Source: Nitrosomonas sp.
Lineage (GTDB): Bacteria > Pseudomonadota > Gammaproteobacteria > Burkholderiales > Nitrosomonadaceae
Assembly: GCA_024281675.1 (NCBI GenBank)
Contig: JAMXAG010000006.1
Location: 1-64,000, forward strand
DNA length: 64,000 nt
Direction of reading: 5' to 3'
The first letter of the stretch is position 1; each line of letters starts with the position of its first letter. The notes under the pieces were generated by a model. The model worked only from the letters and a program-made list of their open reading frames with translations. It was not told where the DNA came from and made no database searches. This document shows positions 1 to 9,559 of this stretch, piece after piece. Both the position numbers and the translations under genes were made by a program.

Positions 1-40
1 AATGTAATAGTCGCTTAATTTACTGTTTCTTAACATCTTA

Positions 41-71
41 CTAGACTAACAGATCGTGTCTGCTAGTCTAG
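41..71. terminator. Hairpin downstream of the small lipoprotein gene
   Basis: Arms CTAGACTA (41-48) and TAGTCTAG (64-71) pair exactly. One mismatch then separates them from a further four pairs (50-53 with 59-62), around a five-base loop. It lies just past the stop of the leftward lipoprotein gene. No T-run follows on either strand, so it may be a weak terminator or an mRNA end-protecting hairpin. Confidence 0.4.
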
Positions 72-96
72 AGCCTTTGTATTTCTAATATCCTTT

Positions 97-300
97 TTAT
101 CGGTTTGTTTCATTAGTTTTATTTTTCTTACTACTTTTCTCTTTAGTTATAGGGCTTTGTAGTGTGTAACCCTCTTTCTTCAAATAATATCCACCATATG
201 CCCCCGCACCAGCTGCAGCCAAAACCCAACAACCTGAAAGTAGCGGCATCCCCACTATTAATAGACTCAACAATATAATTTTCTTATGGAAAGCATTCAT
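97..300 (-). CDS. Small glycine/alanine-rich lipoprotein
   Basis: A 67-residue protein with a hydrophobic N-terminus ending in the lipobox LLSGC (residues 20-24), so Cys24 should be lipidated. It is followed by an Ala/Gly-rich stretch (about 28-37) and a Lys/Asn-rich polar tail. The Gly-rich segment right after the lipid anchor resembles small outer-membrane lipoproteins of betaproteobacteria. A GGAG ribosome site lies about 8 bases before the ATG. No function can be assigned. No obvious operon partner is visible, since the next gene is divergent. Confidence 0.7.
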   Translation of the reverse strand: MNAFHKKIILLSLLIVGMPLLSGCWVLAAAGAGAYGGYYLKKEGYTLQSPITKEKSSKKNKTNETNR

Positions 301-384
301 ATCTATATCTCCAACAAGCGTCTTTGTATTATTAAATAAATATCAGATAATTTATCTATTTAGATCAATTAGTAAGCGATGAAG

Positions 385-401
385 TGCGACATTTTGTCGC
401 A
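385..401. promoter_or_regulatory. Palindromic operator candidate TGCGACA-N3-TGTCGCA (copy 1)
   Basis: Perfect 7-bp arms, TGCGACA and TGTCGCA, with spacer ttt, lie 70 bases upstream of the exported protein at 471. The same palindrome with a different 3-base spacer occurs at 12236-12252 upstream of another exported protein. The symmetry and the repeated promoter-proximal position suggest a binding site for a dimeric regulator. Which regulator is unknown. A TATAAT (423-428) follows, with no convincing -35. Confidence 0.5.
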
Positions 402-470
402 TTGATTTTAGTTTGATTGCTATATAATATTAAAATGATAAAGTTATTTTAGAATAAGCAGTAAAGTTAA

Positions 471-911
471 ATGACATCAAAAATTATAGTATTCATACAC
501 TTATGTGCCACAATAGCTTCTGCCAACCCCGCTTCCGCTTTTACTAGTACTGACAAATTTAATCCATTACATCATGCTGTATGTATTGATCCGATTTCCA
601 CAATCAGTGCTGAATGGGGCATTTTTGATTTAATGCCTATTTCTCCATTAAATACCTATAACCAAAATCAAGAATGGTTAATTAAAAAACAATGCTCTTA
701 TAGTCATAAATTGGCTGATACTTTTTTAGCAACTTTTCCAACGCATTTATTTACTATAGAAGACCCTAGATCACCATTAATTGACCATTATAAAACCCCT
801 AAATCTCTATCGAATCCATCAGTAACACCGCAACCTGAAAATTTTACGTTACTGTTTATATTTTTATGGTTGATCGGGCTTTCTGCTTTACGCACAAAAT
901 CTAAAATCTAA
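471..911 (+). CDS. Exported protein with PEP-CTERM-like tail
   Basis: A 146-residue protein. The N-terminus is signal-peptide-like, with cleavage plausible after the ASA near residue 23. The central part has no recognised domain but contains two Cys (CIDP and KKQCS). The C-terminus has the layout of a PEP-CTERM sorting signal: P-Q-P-E-N at about residues 120-124, a 16-residue hydrophobic helix, then R-T-K-S-K. The canonical PEP is replaced by PEN, so the assignment is tentative. If correct, the protein would be processed by an exosortase and linked to exopolysaccharide, which suits the polysaccharide genes nearby. A palindromic operator candidate lies upstream. Confidence 0.6.
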   Translation: MTSKIIVFIHLCATIASANPASAFTSTDKFNPLHHAVCIDPISTISAEWGIFDLMPISPLNTYNQNQEWLIKKQCSYSHKLADTFLATFPTHLFTIEDPRSPLIDHYKTPKSLSNPSVTPQPENFTLLFIFLWLIGLSALRTKSKI

Positions 912-1160
912 TCAAATTCATATGGAGATTGTTACTGCAACAATTTCCCATCATTTTCTTTCACTGTAACACCACACCAATCGTCTCATTCAAAAGTGAG
1001 ATAAATCCTATTGATATTTGACTTCTTCTTTAAGCCTTAGATATATAAAATGCTACTCCTTTCACTTACGCGATCCTAAAAATTGCAAGAAAGCTCAAGC
1101 CTAGACAACAAAACTCCGTATGTAATTAGATTGATTATCAACAAGAGGAGTTATATCACT

Positions 1161-2024
1161 ATGAGAAAACGTATCAAACATTTGTTTTTATTGATCACCA
1201 CACTCATTTTTCTTGGAAGTATCCAACCCTCTTTGGCAGATGCAATAACGGATGACACCAATAAGCTATTAAATTGGGCTCAAAACACATTTAAAGATTT
1301 ATTTCCGAGTATCCAACCAACACAAACTTTGGAGCCTTGGCTTTATCGTTATTATCCAAAAACCGGTATCTATGCAGGTGTTAATAAGAACGATCAGGAC
1401 GTCTATGTTCTCGGAGGTAGCTTTGGGGACAGTCCAAAACGGATTGACTCTCTGGCCAACCTAATTACTCAAATTGACAATTCGGGTGGAAACACTGACA
1501 TTCCAGCATGCGACCCAACCAAAATCCCTGCGGGAATCACAGCAAGCCAAAGTGGTAATGTCGTAACTGTAACAACAAATAATCAATGTATCGCGATGCC
1601 AACTGATACCAATATCTGCCAAGTTCCACAGCAACCAGCCCCAACCAATATTTCATTACTTGGAACGAATAATCTTAATTCGTCAGAAATAAAAGGGATT
1701 ACCGTCAATTCTGGCCCAAATCCATTCCAAGCAATAGTTGATGCTGCAGCAAACGTTAAAAACTGTACTATCCATGCTCCTGTAGGATCAGAAAACACGA
1801 TTGTTAATTCGGATCTTTGCTTTGATATTACTTCGGCAATAGAGGATTTAGGCGGCAGTATACCAGGAGTCACAATCACTCCGCCCGTCACTTACCATAT
1901 CAAGGGTACCTATGCCACACAAATGGTTGCAGATTGTTTTAAAACAGATGCCTCATTTGTCAATAATGTCGTCACCGGAGAAGCTTGGGCAAAACAAAAT
2001 GGTACTTTTGTAAAAATCAAATAA
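1161..2024 (+). CDS. Exported protein with a Tyr-rich N-terminal repeat-type domain, unknown function
   Basis: The ATG at 1161 is preferred over an upstream TTG because AGAGGAG lies 10 bases before it and it opens a classic signal peptide (cleavage near LADA, about residue 27). The 287-residue product has an N-terminal module containing WLYRYYP...GIYAGVN...DVYVLGG. I recognise this pattern from many uncharacterised betaproteobacterial exported proteins. The rest is Asn/Thr/Pro-rich with several Cys, suggesting periplasmic or surface disulfides. No catalytic motif is visible. It is a single gene, ended by a strong palindrome at 2083-2114. Confidence 0.7.
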   Translation: MRKRIKHLFLLITTLIFLGSIQPSLADAITDDTNKLLNWAQNTFKDLFPSIQPTQTLEPWLYRYYPKTGIYAGVNKNDQDVYVLGGSFGDSPKRIDSLANLITQIDNSGGNTDIPACDPTKIPAGITASQSGNVVTVTTNNQCIAMPTDTNICQVPQQPAPTNISLLGTNNLNSSEIKGITVNSGPNPFQAIVDAAANVKNCTIHAPVGSENTIVNSDLCFDITSAIEDLGGSIPGVTITPPVTYHIKGTYATQMVADCFKTDASFVNNVVTGEAWAKQNGTFVKIK

Positions 2025-2082
2025 TGAAATTCACAGTGTAATACTATTAATTAGATTAATTCATAAAATCTGCGCTAGCCAC

Positions 2083-2114
2083 ATCCAGCTAATGAATCGA
2101 TTCATTAGCTGGAT
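2083..2114. terminator. Perfect 32-bp palindrome
   Basis: The 16-base half ATCCAGCTAATGAATC is followed directly by its exact reverse complement, so a hairpin of up to about 14 bp can form. It sits 59 bases after the stop at 2024. Only a short T-rich stretch follows. A terminator is most likely, but the perfect symmetry is also compatible with a protein-binding site. Confidence 0.55.
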
Positions 2115-2264
2115 TTGTCAATTATACGTACGAAAATTTCCTATCTGCTATGACAATAGCTCAACTATTCGTTACATTTAAGAATTTTTATCCTATTACA
2201 TTTATACTAGATAAGCACCATGGAAGGTAAGCAAAATCAATAATAGACAGCAGAAAAAACACCG

Positions 2265-3797
2265 ATGACGCAAAAAGAAAACAATAAACGCATTGCCAAG
2301 AATACACTACTGCTCTATTTCCGAATGCTCCTAACCATAGCCATTAGCCTTTACACCAGTCGCATAGTGCTAAGTACCTTGGGTGTCGAAGATTTTGGAA
2401 TTTATCATGTGGTCGGTGGTGTTGTGGCAATGTTTTCTCTTCTATCTGGCTCACTCTCAGCCTCAGTCGGTCGCTTTCTTACTTTTGAATTGGGAAAAGA
2501 AAACTTTGAGCGATTAAAATTAATCTTCTCAACCGCAATCACAATTCATATCGGTATGGCGTTTATTATATTGATCTTGGCAGAACTGATCGGTGTATGG
2601 TTCTTGAATACCCAAATGAATATTCCTCCTGATCGGATGGCTGCCGCTAATTGGGTACTGCAATCTGCGATCGTTACTTTCATGATTAATTTGGTCAGTG
2701 TGCCCTATAACGCCGCCATCATTGCTCATGAACGTATGAAGTTTTTTGCTTATGTCAGCATCATCGAAGTCAGCTTAAAACTTCTGATTGTTTTCCTGCT
2801 CGTTATCTTTCCTTATGACAAATTGTCCACATATGCTGTCCTGATGCTTGCAGTATCTCTGATTATCCGATTGATTTATACCAGTTATTGCAAAAAACAT
2901 TTTGCTGAGTGCCGGCATGAATTGGCCTTTGATAAGACATTACTGAAAGAAATGGGTAGCTTTACAGGATGGAATATGATTGGGTCCGGATCTACGGTGC
3001 TTCTGAATCAGGGCATCAATATATTACTGAATATATTCTGTGGGCCAGCAGTCAATGCCGCTCGTGGTATCGCATCACAGGTAAATTATGCGATTAACAG
3101 TTTTGTTACCAACTTTATGACCGCGCTTAATCCACAGATAACAAAAACTTACGCCTCAGGTGATCATGAATATATGTTCACCCTTATCCAACAAGGCACC
3201 CGACTCTCCTTTTATATGCTTCTATTGCTTTGTTTGCCTGTCATTATTGAAACCGAAACTATACTTAATTTCTGGCTTACAACTGTTCCGGAGCATACCG
3301 TAAACTTCATCCGCCTCATTTTAATTTTTACCATGAGCGAAGTTTTATCAAAAACATTGATCACGGCCATGCTTGCAACTGGAAAAATCAAAAAATATCA
3401 GATTCTAGTGGGCGGTCTTCAAATGATGAATTTTCCATTATCCTATCTATTTTTGGAACACGGATTTTTCCCAGAAATTACACTTATTATTGCGATCATG
3501 ATCTCGCAACTCTGCCTCGTTACCAGACTATGGTTGCTTAAAGAAATGATAGGAATTTCGATTAAAAGCTATCTAACCGTTGTTTATGGTAATGCCTTAA
3601 TTGTGACACTCCTCGCAATCATACTACCTAGCATCATCTACTTTGAAATAGAAAGTGGCATAACACGTTTTTTACTAGTCGGTGTGGGCAGTATCATTTC
3701 TACACTAACAGTAATTTTCTTTTTTGGCATGAGTAGCCGGGAGCGCCAACTTGTTTTTGATAAGTTACTTATTCTCAAGAATAAAATAAGTTGGTAA
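2265..3797 (+). CDS. Polysaccharide flippase (Wzx/MATE-like)
   Basis: A 510-residue integral membrane protein with about 12-14 hydrophobic segments. The N-terminus reads RIAKNTLLLYFRMLLTIAIS followed by YTSRIVLSTLGVEDFGIYHVVGG, the hallmark start of the oligosaccharide flippase family in the MOP superfamily. Such proteins move lipid-linked oligosaccharide units across the inner membrane for exopolysaccharide or O-antigen assembly. The next gene is a polysaccharide pyruvyl transferase, supporting a surface-polysaccharide role. No polymerase or glycosyltransferase is adjacent, so the locus is either partial or a small accessory set. Substrate unknown. Confidence 0.85.
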   Translation: MTQKENNKRIAKNTLLLYFRMLLTIAISLYTSRIVLSTLGVEDFGIYHVVGGVVAMFSLLSGSLSASVGRFLTFELGKENFERLKLIFSTAITIHIGMAFIILILAELIGVWFLNTQMNIPPDRMAAANWVLQSAIVTFMINLVSVPYNAAIIAHERMKFFAYVSIIEVSLKLLIVFLLVIFPYDKLSTYAVLMLAVSLIIRLIYTSYCKKHFAECRHELAFDKTLLKEMGSFTGWNMIGSGSTVLLNQGINILLNIFCGPAVNAARGIASQVNYAINSFVTNFMTALNPQITKTYASGDHEYMFTLIQQGTRLSFYMLLLLCLPVIIETETILNFWLTTVPEHTVNFIRLILIFTMSEVLSKTLITAMLATGKIKKYQILVGGLQMMNFPLSYLFLEHGFFPEITLIIAIMISQLCLVTRLWLLKEMIGISIKSYLTVVYGNALIVTLLAIILPSIIYFEIESGITRFLLVGVGSIISTLTVIFFFGMSSRERQLVFDKLLILKNKISW

Positions 3798-3947
3798 TCT
3801 TCATTGATAACTAGTCTATTAGTAGCTTCGTTATGCTTGTTTAATATCAGTTCACACTCAATACAGTAATCGCGATAACATATGATGTCATGGTACTGAT
3901 CTACTTAAGCTTAAAAAAACCATTACCTCCACAATTTGGAATAAACT

Positions 3948-5072
3948 GTGCAAGCCAGCCATAACAGAAAACTGAAAATCGGAATACTAACATTCCATAG
4001 AGCACTTAATAATGGCGCCGTATTACAATGTTTTGCTTTACAAGAAGCCATTAAGAAATTAGGTCATGATGTTGAGATCATTGATTACAGGCAAAACTTC
4101 ATAGAAAAAAGATATCAATCTTTCAAAATAAATCCAGTTCTCATCACACAACCATTGGTTTTTATAAGGAGCCTCATACGTTCCCTCAAGCAATTACCTT
4201 ATGCAATTCACAGAAAAAGACAATTTGAATTATTCGCTCAAAACTATCTACAAGTAAGTCATTCTATTGTAAACAAAAAAGATGAAATGCCTCAACAGTA
4301 TGATATCTATATCATAGGCAGTGATCAGGTTTGGAACAGTAACCTTACCGGAGGGATAGATGAAATTTACTGGGGTGCTTTCTCCATTCCAATAAGTTCG
4401 AAGAAAATTTCGTATGCCGCCAGCACGCCTTATCAAAATTTAGCCTATATTGCAGAAGAACAGCTTGTCCGCCTTATTAATAATTTTGATGATATTTCGG
4501 TGCGTGAAAAAATTATTCAGGAGAAATTACAAAACTATACATCTAAATCCATAGAGCTGGTTTTAGATCCAACGCTCATTTTACCGAAAGATGTTTGGGA
4601 AAAAATTGTTACACCAAAATACAAAAACGAACGCTACATCGTCATCTATCAAGCACGACTCTTTAAAAAGAATCCTAAACTATTGCAAGAAAAAGCCAGA
4701 ATCCTGGCAAATAAATTAAACTGTAAAATTATCGACATCAATAATCCTCTCGATAGGCAGTATTACTCACCCTCTGATTTCGTTAGCCTTATCAAATACG
4801 CCCAATATGTCATTACTTCTTCCTTCCATGGAGCGGCTTTCTCGGTAATTTTTAATACCCCCTTCTATTCAATTTGTTATGACGATGGACAAGATGATCG
4901 GTATGCGTATTTACTGACCAATATTGGATTAGAAAAACAACTTGTTCCACCTGATTTCGTACCTGAGAATACGCCCGTTGACTTTAATCATGCAAACAAC
5001 TCCTTAATTCGTTTACAAAACGAGTCAATCTCCTTTCTCTCTAAAAATATTAACTCGATCGCGCTAAATTGA
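3948..5072 (+). CDS. Polysaccharide pyruvyl transferase family protein
   Basis: A 374-residue protein of the WcaK/CsaB-like family, which adds ketal-linked pyruvate to sugars in surface polysaccharides using phosphoenolpyruvate. Family signatures visible are KIGILTFHRALNNGAVLQ near the N-terminus, IIGSDQVWN at mid-protein, ISVREK, LDPTLIL and the C-terminal ITSSFHGAAFSVIF. The GTG at 3948 is chosen because an in-frame TAA lies two codons upstream and a GGA sits about 7 bases before it. It follows the flippase on the same strand after 150 bases and faces the nitroreductase-like gene. Acceptor sugar unknown. Confidence 0.85.
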   Translation: MQASHNRKLKIGILTFHRALNNGAVLQCFALQEAIKKLGHDVEIIDYRQNFIEKRYQSFKINPVLITQPLVFIRSLIRSLKQLPYAIHRKRQFELFAQNYLQVSHSIVNKKDEMPQQYDIYIIGSDQVWNSNLTGGIDEIYWGAFSIPISSKKISYAASTPYQNLAYIAEEQLVRLINNFDDISVREKIIQEKLQNYTSKSIELVLDPTLILPKDVWEKIVTPKYKNERYIVIYQARLFKKNPKLLQEKARILANKLNCKIIDINNPLDRQYYSPSDFVSLIKYAQYVITSSFHGAAFSVIFNTPFYSICYDDGQDDRYAYLLTNIGLEKQLVPPDFVPENTPVDFNHANNSLIRLQNESISFLSKNINSIALN

Positions 5073-5115
5073 ATATATGAAGCTCAAATCATTTAGGATT
5101 TATTGATTAAATAAT

Positions 5116-6123
5116 CTAGTCGATTATATTATTTGTATCGCTTCGCTCGTATCTTCGAGAAATTGCAATCTTAAATCTCTCTGGTGGGATTCCACAAGCA
5201 ATCATTGCAATAAAATTTTCTGAGTCTTTGATACCACATATATTTCTTAATAATTCATCCTTCTCGGGAGTATGGCTGCAATTTAAAATGCAAGCCGCTA
5301 TCTGGTTATAATGAAGTGCATACAGAAGATTCATCGCATACATTCCCCCATCAATATATACTTGATACCTTTCAGCAATCCCACCAAACAATCCCATTTC
5401 TCCTGTAATTACGATTAGCTTATTCGTCAGATGACCAAATCCATTATTACCACCTTGGGCATCCAATATTCTTTTAATCCGTTCATGGTCACTGAATATA
5501 TAAGTTCTCCATGATTGTCTGTTGCACGCCGATGGCGTATTTCTTGCCAACTCTAATGCCTGCTCGAGTTCTTCAATTGGAATATTTTGTTGCGTGAAAT
5601 TTCTAATGCTAGATCGTGAATTAGAAAATAATTGGAAAGAGTCAAATGTGTGTTTGAAATAATCTTCTCGTGTTACCTCAATTTGTTGACTCGGCTCTAT
5701 CTGGTTAGCAAAATCTAAAATATGATCAATGCATTCAATGACTGACTTGTCTAGTTTAAAATTATTACGTTTGTGAAAGTCGTTATATTCCAGAATCACT
5801 TGAATAGCATGTGTAACCTGATCATCATCTAAACCGTATTTGTCTCTATACTTCAGACATAAATCACACAGCCTGATAATACGTTGCTTTCCGAAACCCA
5901 AACGGGTCTCAGGCATGGTAAGACCCTTCTCGATAACATGATAAAGCAATATGATTTGCCCAATCAGTTTAACAGGGGATGACTCGAATCGGTTACGTCC
6001 AAATTTTAAGTATTTCTGATAATCATATCGATAAGCACGTTTTAGCTTAGTATTAAGAAGTGGATTTCTTATAAAAGCCTTTAAGTTTTGCGGCACTAAT
6101 GTTTTTATCTTATTGTAAAACAT
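5116..6123 (-). CDS. Nitroreductase-family protein with extra N-terminal domain
   Basis: A 335-residue protein. The C-terminal half (about 165-335) has the FMN-dependent nitroreductase fold pattern: SRSSIRNF, then TPSACNRQSWR (flavin-binding region) and a glycine-rich IDGGMYAMNLL stretch. Residues 1-160 form a helical region absent from simple nitroreductases. Proteins of this shape recur in polysaccharide clusters together with pyruvyl transferases, which fits the neighbour facing it. The substrate is not known and a role in sugar modification is only inferred from context. No strong ribosome site is visible before the ATG. Confidence 0.75.
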   Translation of the reverse strand: MFYNKIKTLVPQNLKAFIRNPLLNTKLKRAYRYDYQKYLKFGRNRFESSPVKLIGQIILLYHVIEKGLTMPETRLGFGKQRIIRLCDLCLKYRDKYGLDDDQVTHAIQVILEYNDFHKRNNFKLDKSVIECIDHILDFANQIEPSQQIEVTREDYFKHTFDSFQLFSNSRSSIRNFTQQNIPIEELEQALELARNTPSACNRQSWRTYIFSDHERIKRILDAQGGNNGFGHLTNKLIVITGEMGLFGGIAERYQVYIDGGMYAMNLLYALHYNQIAACILNCSHTPEKDELLRNICGIKDSENFIAMIACGIPPERFKIAISRRYERSDTNNIID

Positions 6124-6303
6124 TAAATAATTTTGTATTTTGGCGATATGAATATGATAGGTTAATTTTTATTACAAGTAGTAGTAGTGCAAAAGCGAAA
6201 TACTCCATGCATTCAACATGGGGATTTTTTGTACACTACTCATTATATGTGATGAAAACAACCATCACTCACTACAAAACTTAAATTAACTAAGAAAAAA
6301 ACC

Positions 6304-7413
6304 TTATTCAGAAAAAAACTCACGTGCCTTGTCCATCCAAGATTTAGCACGAGGACTATGACGTGAACCATCTTCTAGATTGATTGATTCCAATTCTTCT
6401 AATAATTCTTTTTGACGTGGCTTCAATTTAACCGGTGTTTCAACTACCACATGACATAGCAAGTCACCCTTATCATGGCTTCGCACTCCTTTGATTCCCT
6501 TACCACGTAAACGAAAAATTTTTCCAGTTTGCGTTTCAGCAGGAACTTTAATTTTTGCATGTCCTTCTAGCGTAGGTACTTCAATTTCACCGCCTAGCGC
6601 TGCGACACTAAAACTAATAGGAATTTCACAGTGTAAATGATCCCCATCACGGCGAAAAACAGAATGCGCCAATAAATTGACCACCACATATAGATCACCT
6701 GGGGGTCCACCATTTATACCCGCTTCACCTTCACCGGAAATACGAATGCGATCACCATCGTCAACACCAGATGGAATTTTTACATTCAAGGTCTTATGCT
6801 GCTTGATACGCCCAGAACCATGACACGTCGTACATGGATTAGAAATGACCTTACCATTACCTTGGCACTTGGGGCATGTTTGCTGAATAGAAAAAAAACC
6901 CTGTTGCATTCTCACTTGCCCATGACCGTTACAAGTTGAACAAGTCTTAGGAGAGGAGCCTGGCTTTGAGCCATCTCCATGACACGTTTCACAGGTCTCC
7001 AGGGTAGGAATACGAATTTTTGTTTCTGCTCCACGCGCCGCCTGTTCCAAGCTAATTTCCATGTTATAGCGCAAATCAGAGCCACGATGCATATTTGATC
7101 GGCCACCACGAGAACCAAAAATGTCACCAAAAATATCACTAAATGCGTCAGTAAACCCCTGTGGTCCACCTCTACCCCCAGCGCTGGGATCTACTCCCGC
7201 GTGACCAAATTGATCATAAGCAGCTCGCTTATTCGCATCAGTCAATATTTCATATGCTTCCTTAGCTTCTTTAAACTTATCTTCGGATTTGGTATCACCA
7301 GCATTACGATCTGGATGATGCTTCATTGCCAGCTTGCGATAAGCTTTCTTGATTGTTTCTTCATCCGCATTGCGGTCGACCCCAAGTACATCGTAATAAT
7401 CACGCTTAGTCAT
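6304..7413 (-). CDS. dnaJ: Chaperone protein DnaJ
   Basis: A 369-residue Hsp40 co-chaperone that stimulates DnaK ATPase and delivers unfolded substrates. The J-domain is at residues 1-70 with HPD at about 33-35 (MKHHPDRN). A Gly/Phe-rich linker follows, with repeated GGR and FG motifs. Four zinc-finger repeats [24 protein letters not shown] and CTTCHGSG occupy about 135-210, then the two beta-sandwich client-binding domains. Length is normal. It is the last gene of grpE-dnaK-dnaJ, 144 bases after dnaK, with a long hairpin in between. Confidence 0.98.
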   Translation of the reverse strand: MTKRDYYDVLGVDRNADEETIKKAYRKLAMKHHPDRNAGDTKSEDKFKEAKEAYEILTDANKRAAYDQFGHAGVDPSAGGRGGPQGFTDAFSDIFGDIFGSRGGRSNMHRGSDLRYNMEISLEQAARGAETKIRIPTLETCETCHGDGSKPGSSPKTCSTCNGHGQVRMQQGFFSIQQTCPKCQGNGKVISNPCTTCHGSGRIKQHKTLNVKIPSGVDDGDRIRISGEGEAGINGGPPGDLYVVVNLLAHSVFRRDGDHLHCEIPISFSVAALGGEIEVPTLEGHAKIKVPAETQTGKIFRLRGKGIKGVRSHDKGDLLCHVVVETPVKLKPRQKELLEELESINLEDGSRHSPRAKSWMDKAREFFSE

Positions 7414-7487
7414 ATTGATTCCAAACTATCATCTATATTTCCAATACCCGCAAAGACTCAAATAAAACTCTTCTTACATAATTAAAA

Positions 7488-7529
7488 CGCAGAGCGCGCA
7501 AAAGACATAAAATCTTTTTCGCATCTGCG
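7488..7529. other. Long imperfect stem-loop between dnaK and dnaJ
   Basis: CGCAGA (7488-7493) pairs with TCTGCG (7524-7529), and AAAAGA (7500-7505) pairs with TCTTTT (7513-7518), with GCG/CGC pairing between and a short loop. It lies downstream of the dnaK stop and upstream of dnaJ. It could act as an intercistronic attenuator or a 3'-end stabiliser that keeps DnaK in excess over DnaJ. No run of T follows on the coding strand, so full termination is unlikely. Confidence 0.45.
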
Positions 7530-7557
7530 CCTTGAAAAATAACAACAATAAAATAAT

Positions 7558-9495
7558 TTATTTCTTATCTTTTACTTCTTCAAATTCAGCATCAACAACT
7601 TCACCTTCAACAGGTTTCTCTTGCTGATTCGAGGATGAAGCACCTGCACCTGTCTGAGTTTGTGCCTGCTGATCACCTTCTTTCTGATACATTTTCTCAG
7701 CTAATTTATGAGAAGCTTCTGCCAAAGCTTGTGTTTTTGCATCAATATCTTCTTTTTTATCAGTTTTAAGTATGTCTTCTGCTTCTTTCAATGCAACTTC
7801 AATTTTAGATTTTTCCTCATTACTTAACTGCTCTCCATATTCCTTCAGCGACTTTTTAACGGAATGAATCATTGCATCACATTGATTGCGACTAGAAACT
7901 AGTTCTAAAATTTTATGATCTTCCTCAGCATGCGCTTCCGCATCTTTAACCATGCGGTCGATTTCCGCATCCGATAAACCAGAACTGGCCTGAATTTTGA
8001 TTTTATTTTCCTTGCCAGTCGCTTTATCTTTTGCTGAAACATGAAGAATACCGTTTGCATCAATATCAAACGTTACTTCAATTTGCGGCATGCCTCGTAC
8101 TGACGGAGGAATATCGCTTAAATTAAATTGCCCCAGACTTTTATTGCCCGAAGCCATTTCACGTTCGCCTTGCAAAACATGAATCGTTACCGCCGTCTGA
8201 TTATCTTCTGCAGTAGAAAAAACTTGCTGTGCTTTGGTTGGAATCGTGGTGTTTTTCTGAATAAGTTTAGTCATCACACCGCCCAATGTCTCAATACCTA
8301 AAGACAATGGCGTTACGTCCAATAACAACACGTCTTTGACATCACCTTGCAAGACGCCACCTTGAATCGCAGCACCCACCGCAACCGCTTCATCAGGATT
8401 AACATCTTTACGAGGCTCTTTGCCGAAAATATCTTTAACTTTTTCCTGTACTTTCGGCATACGTGTTTGCCCACCGACCAAGATCACGTCATCAATATCG
8501 GATGCAGCCAAACCCGCATCTTTGATCGCTGTACGGCATGGTCCAACAGTACGATCAATCAGGTCCTCAACAAGACTTTCCAATTTTGCACGAGTTATTT
8601 TCACAGCCAAGTGTTTAGGTCCAGATGCATCTGCAGTGATATAAGGTAAATTCACTTCGGTTTGTTGACTGGAAGACAGTTCAATTTTGGTTTTTTCTGC
8701 AGCATCTTTCAGGCGTTGTAGCGCTAACATGTCTTTCTTCAGATCAATACCAGTTTCCTTCTTGAACTCATCCACCAAATATTCGATGACACGCAAGTCA
8801 AAATCTTCCCCCCCGAGGAAAGTATCTCCATTGGTGGCAAGTACTTCAAACTGGTGTTCACCATCAACCTCAGCGATTTCAATAATCGATATATCAAAAG
8901 TACCACCCCCCAAATCGTAAACCGCTATTTTTCGGTCGCCTTCTTTTTTGTCCAATCCAAACGCAAGAGCAGCGGCTGTTGGCTCATTAATAATCCGTTT
9001 GACCTCCAACCCAGCAATACGGCCAGCATCTTTCGTTGCTTGGCGTTGCGAATCATTAAAATAAGCAGGTACCGTAATGACAGCCTCGGTAACCGGTTCA
9101 CCCAAATAATCTTCCGCAGTTTTCTTCATCTTCACTAACACTTGCGCGGAAACTTCTGGTGGTGCAATTTTCTTACCGCGTACCTCCACCCAGGCATCAT
9201 TATTGTCAGCCTTGACAATACTGTAAGGTACCATCTTGATATCTCGTTGCACCATATCTTCGTTAAAACGGCGCCCAATAAGACGTTTTACTGCAAATAG
9301 TGTATTTTTAGGATTGGTGATGGCTTGCCGCTTGGCCGACGCACCGACTAAAATTTCACCATCTTCAGTATAAGCAACAATGGAAGGCGTAGTTCTCGCA
9401 CCTTCAGAGTTTTCGATTACTTTGGGTTTTCCATTTTCCATTACGGATACACACGAGTTCGTTGTACCCAGATCAATGCCGATAATTTTTCCCAT
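7558..9495 (-). CDS. dnaK: Chaperone protein DnaK (Hsp70)
   Basis: A 645-residue Hsp70. The ATPase domain starts [16 protein letters not shown], with the second phosphate loop [14 protein letters not shown] near residue 195 and the adenosine motif [13 protein letters not shown] near 340. The substrate domain follows from about 390. The C-terminus ends in EEVKDKK, so the EEV tail motif is present in slightly extended form, as in many proteobacteria. It folds proteins in the cytoplasm with DnaJ and the nucleotide exchanger GrpE, which flank it here. Confidence 0.99.
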   Translation of the reverse strand: MGKIIGIDLGTTNSCVSVMENGKPKVIENSEGARTTPSIVAYTEDGEILVGASAKRQAITNPKNTLFAVKRLIGRRFNEDMVQRDIKMVPYSIVKADNNDAWVEVRGKKIAPPEVSAQVLVKMKKTAEDYLGEPVTEAVITVPAYFNDSQRQATKDAGRIAGLEVKRIINEPTAAALAFGLDKKEGDRKIAVYDLGGGTFDISIIEIAEVDGEHQFEVLATNGDTFLGGEDFDLRVIEYLVDEFKKETGIDLKKDMLALQRLKDAAEKTKIELSSSQQTEVNLPYITADASGPKHLAVKITRAKLESLVEDLIDRTVGPCRTAIKDAGLAASDIDDVILVGGQTRMPKVQEKVKDIFGKEPRKDVNPDEAVAVGAAIQGGVLQGDVKDVLLLDVTPLSLGIETLGGVMTKLIQKNTTIPTKAQQVFSTAEDNQTAVTIHVLQGEREMASGNKSLGQFNLSDIPPSVRGMPQIEVTFDIDANGILHVSAKDKATGKENKIKIQASSGLSDAEIDRMVKDAEAHAEEDHKILELVSSRNQCDAMIHSVKKSLKEYGEQLSNEEKSKIEVALKEAEDILKTDKKEDIDAKTQALAEASHKLAEKMYQKEGDQQAQTQTGAGASSSNQQEKPVEGEVVDAEFEEVKDKK

Positions 9496-9559
9496 GTCTA
9501 GATCCTTATAAAAATAAATTCAATAAGCTGATGTGTAAATGGAGGTGCTTTTAAGAAAT

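Noticed and set aside
411..430. Sigma-54 promoter after the palindrome at 385-401
   Set aside because: TTGC is present but no GG lies 12 bases upstream, so the -24 element is missing.
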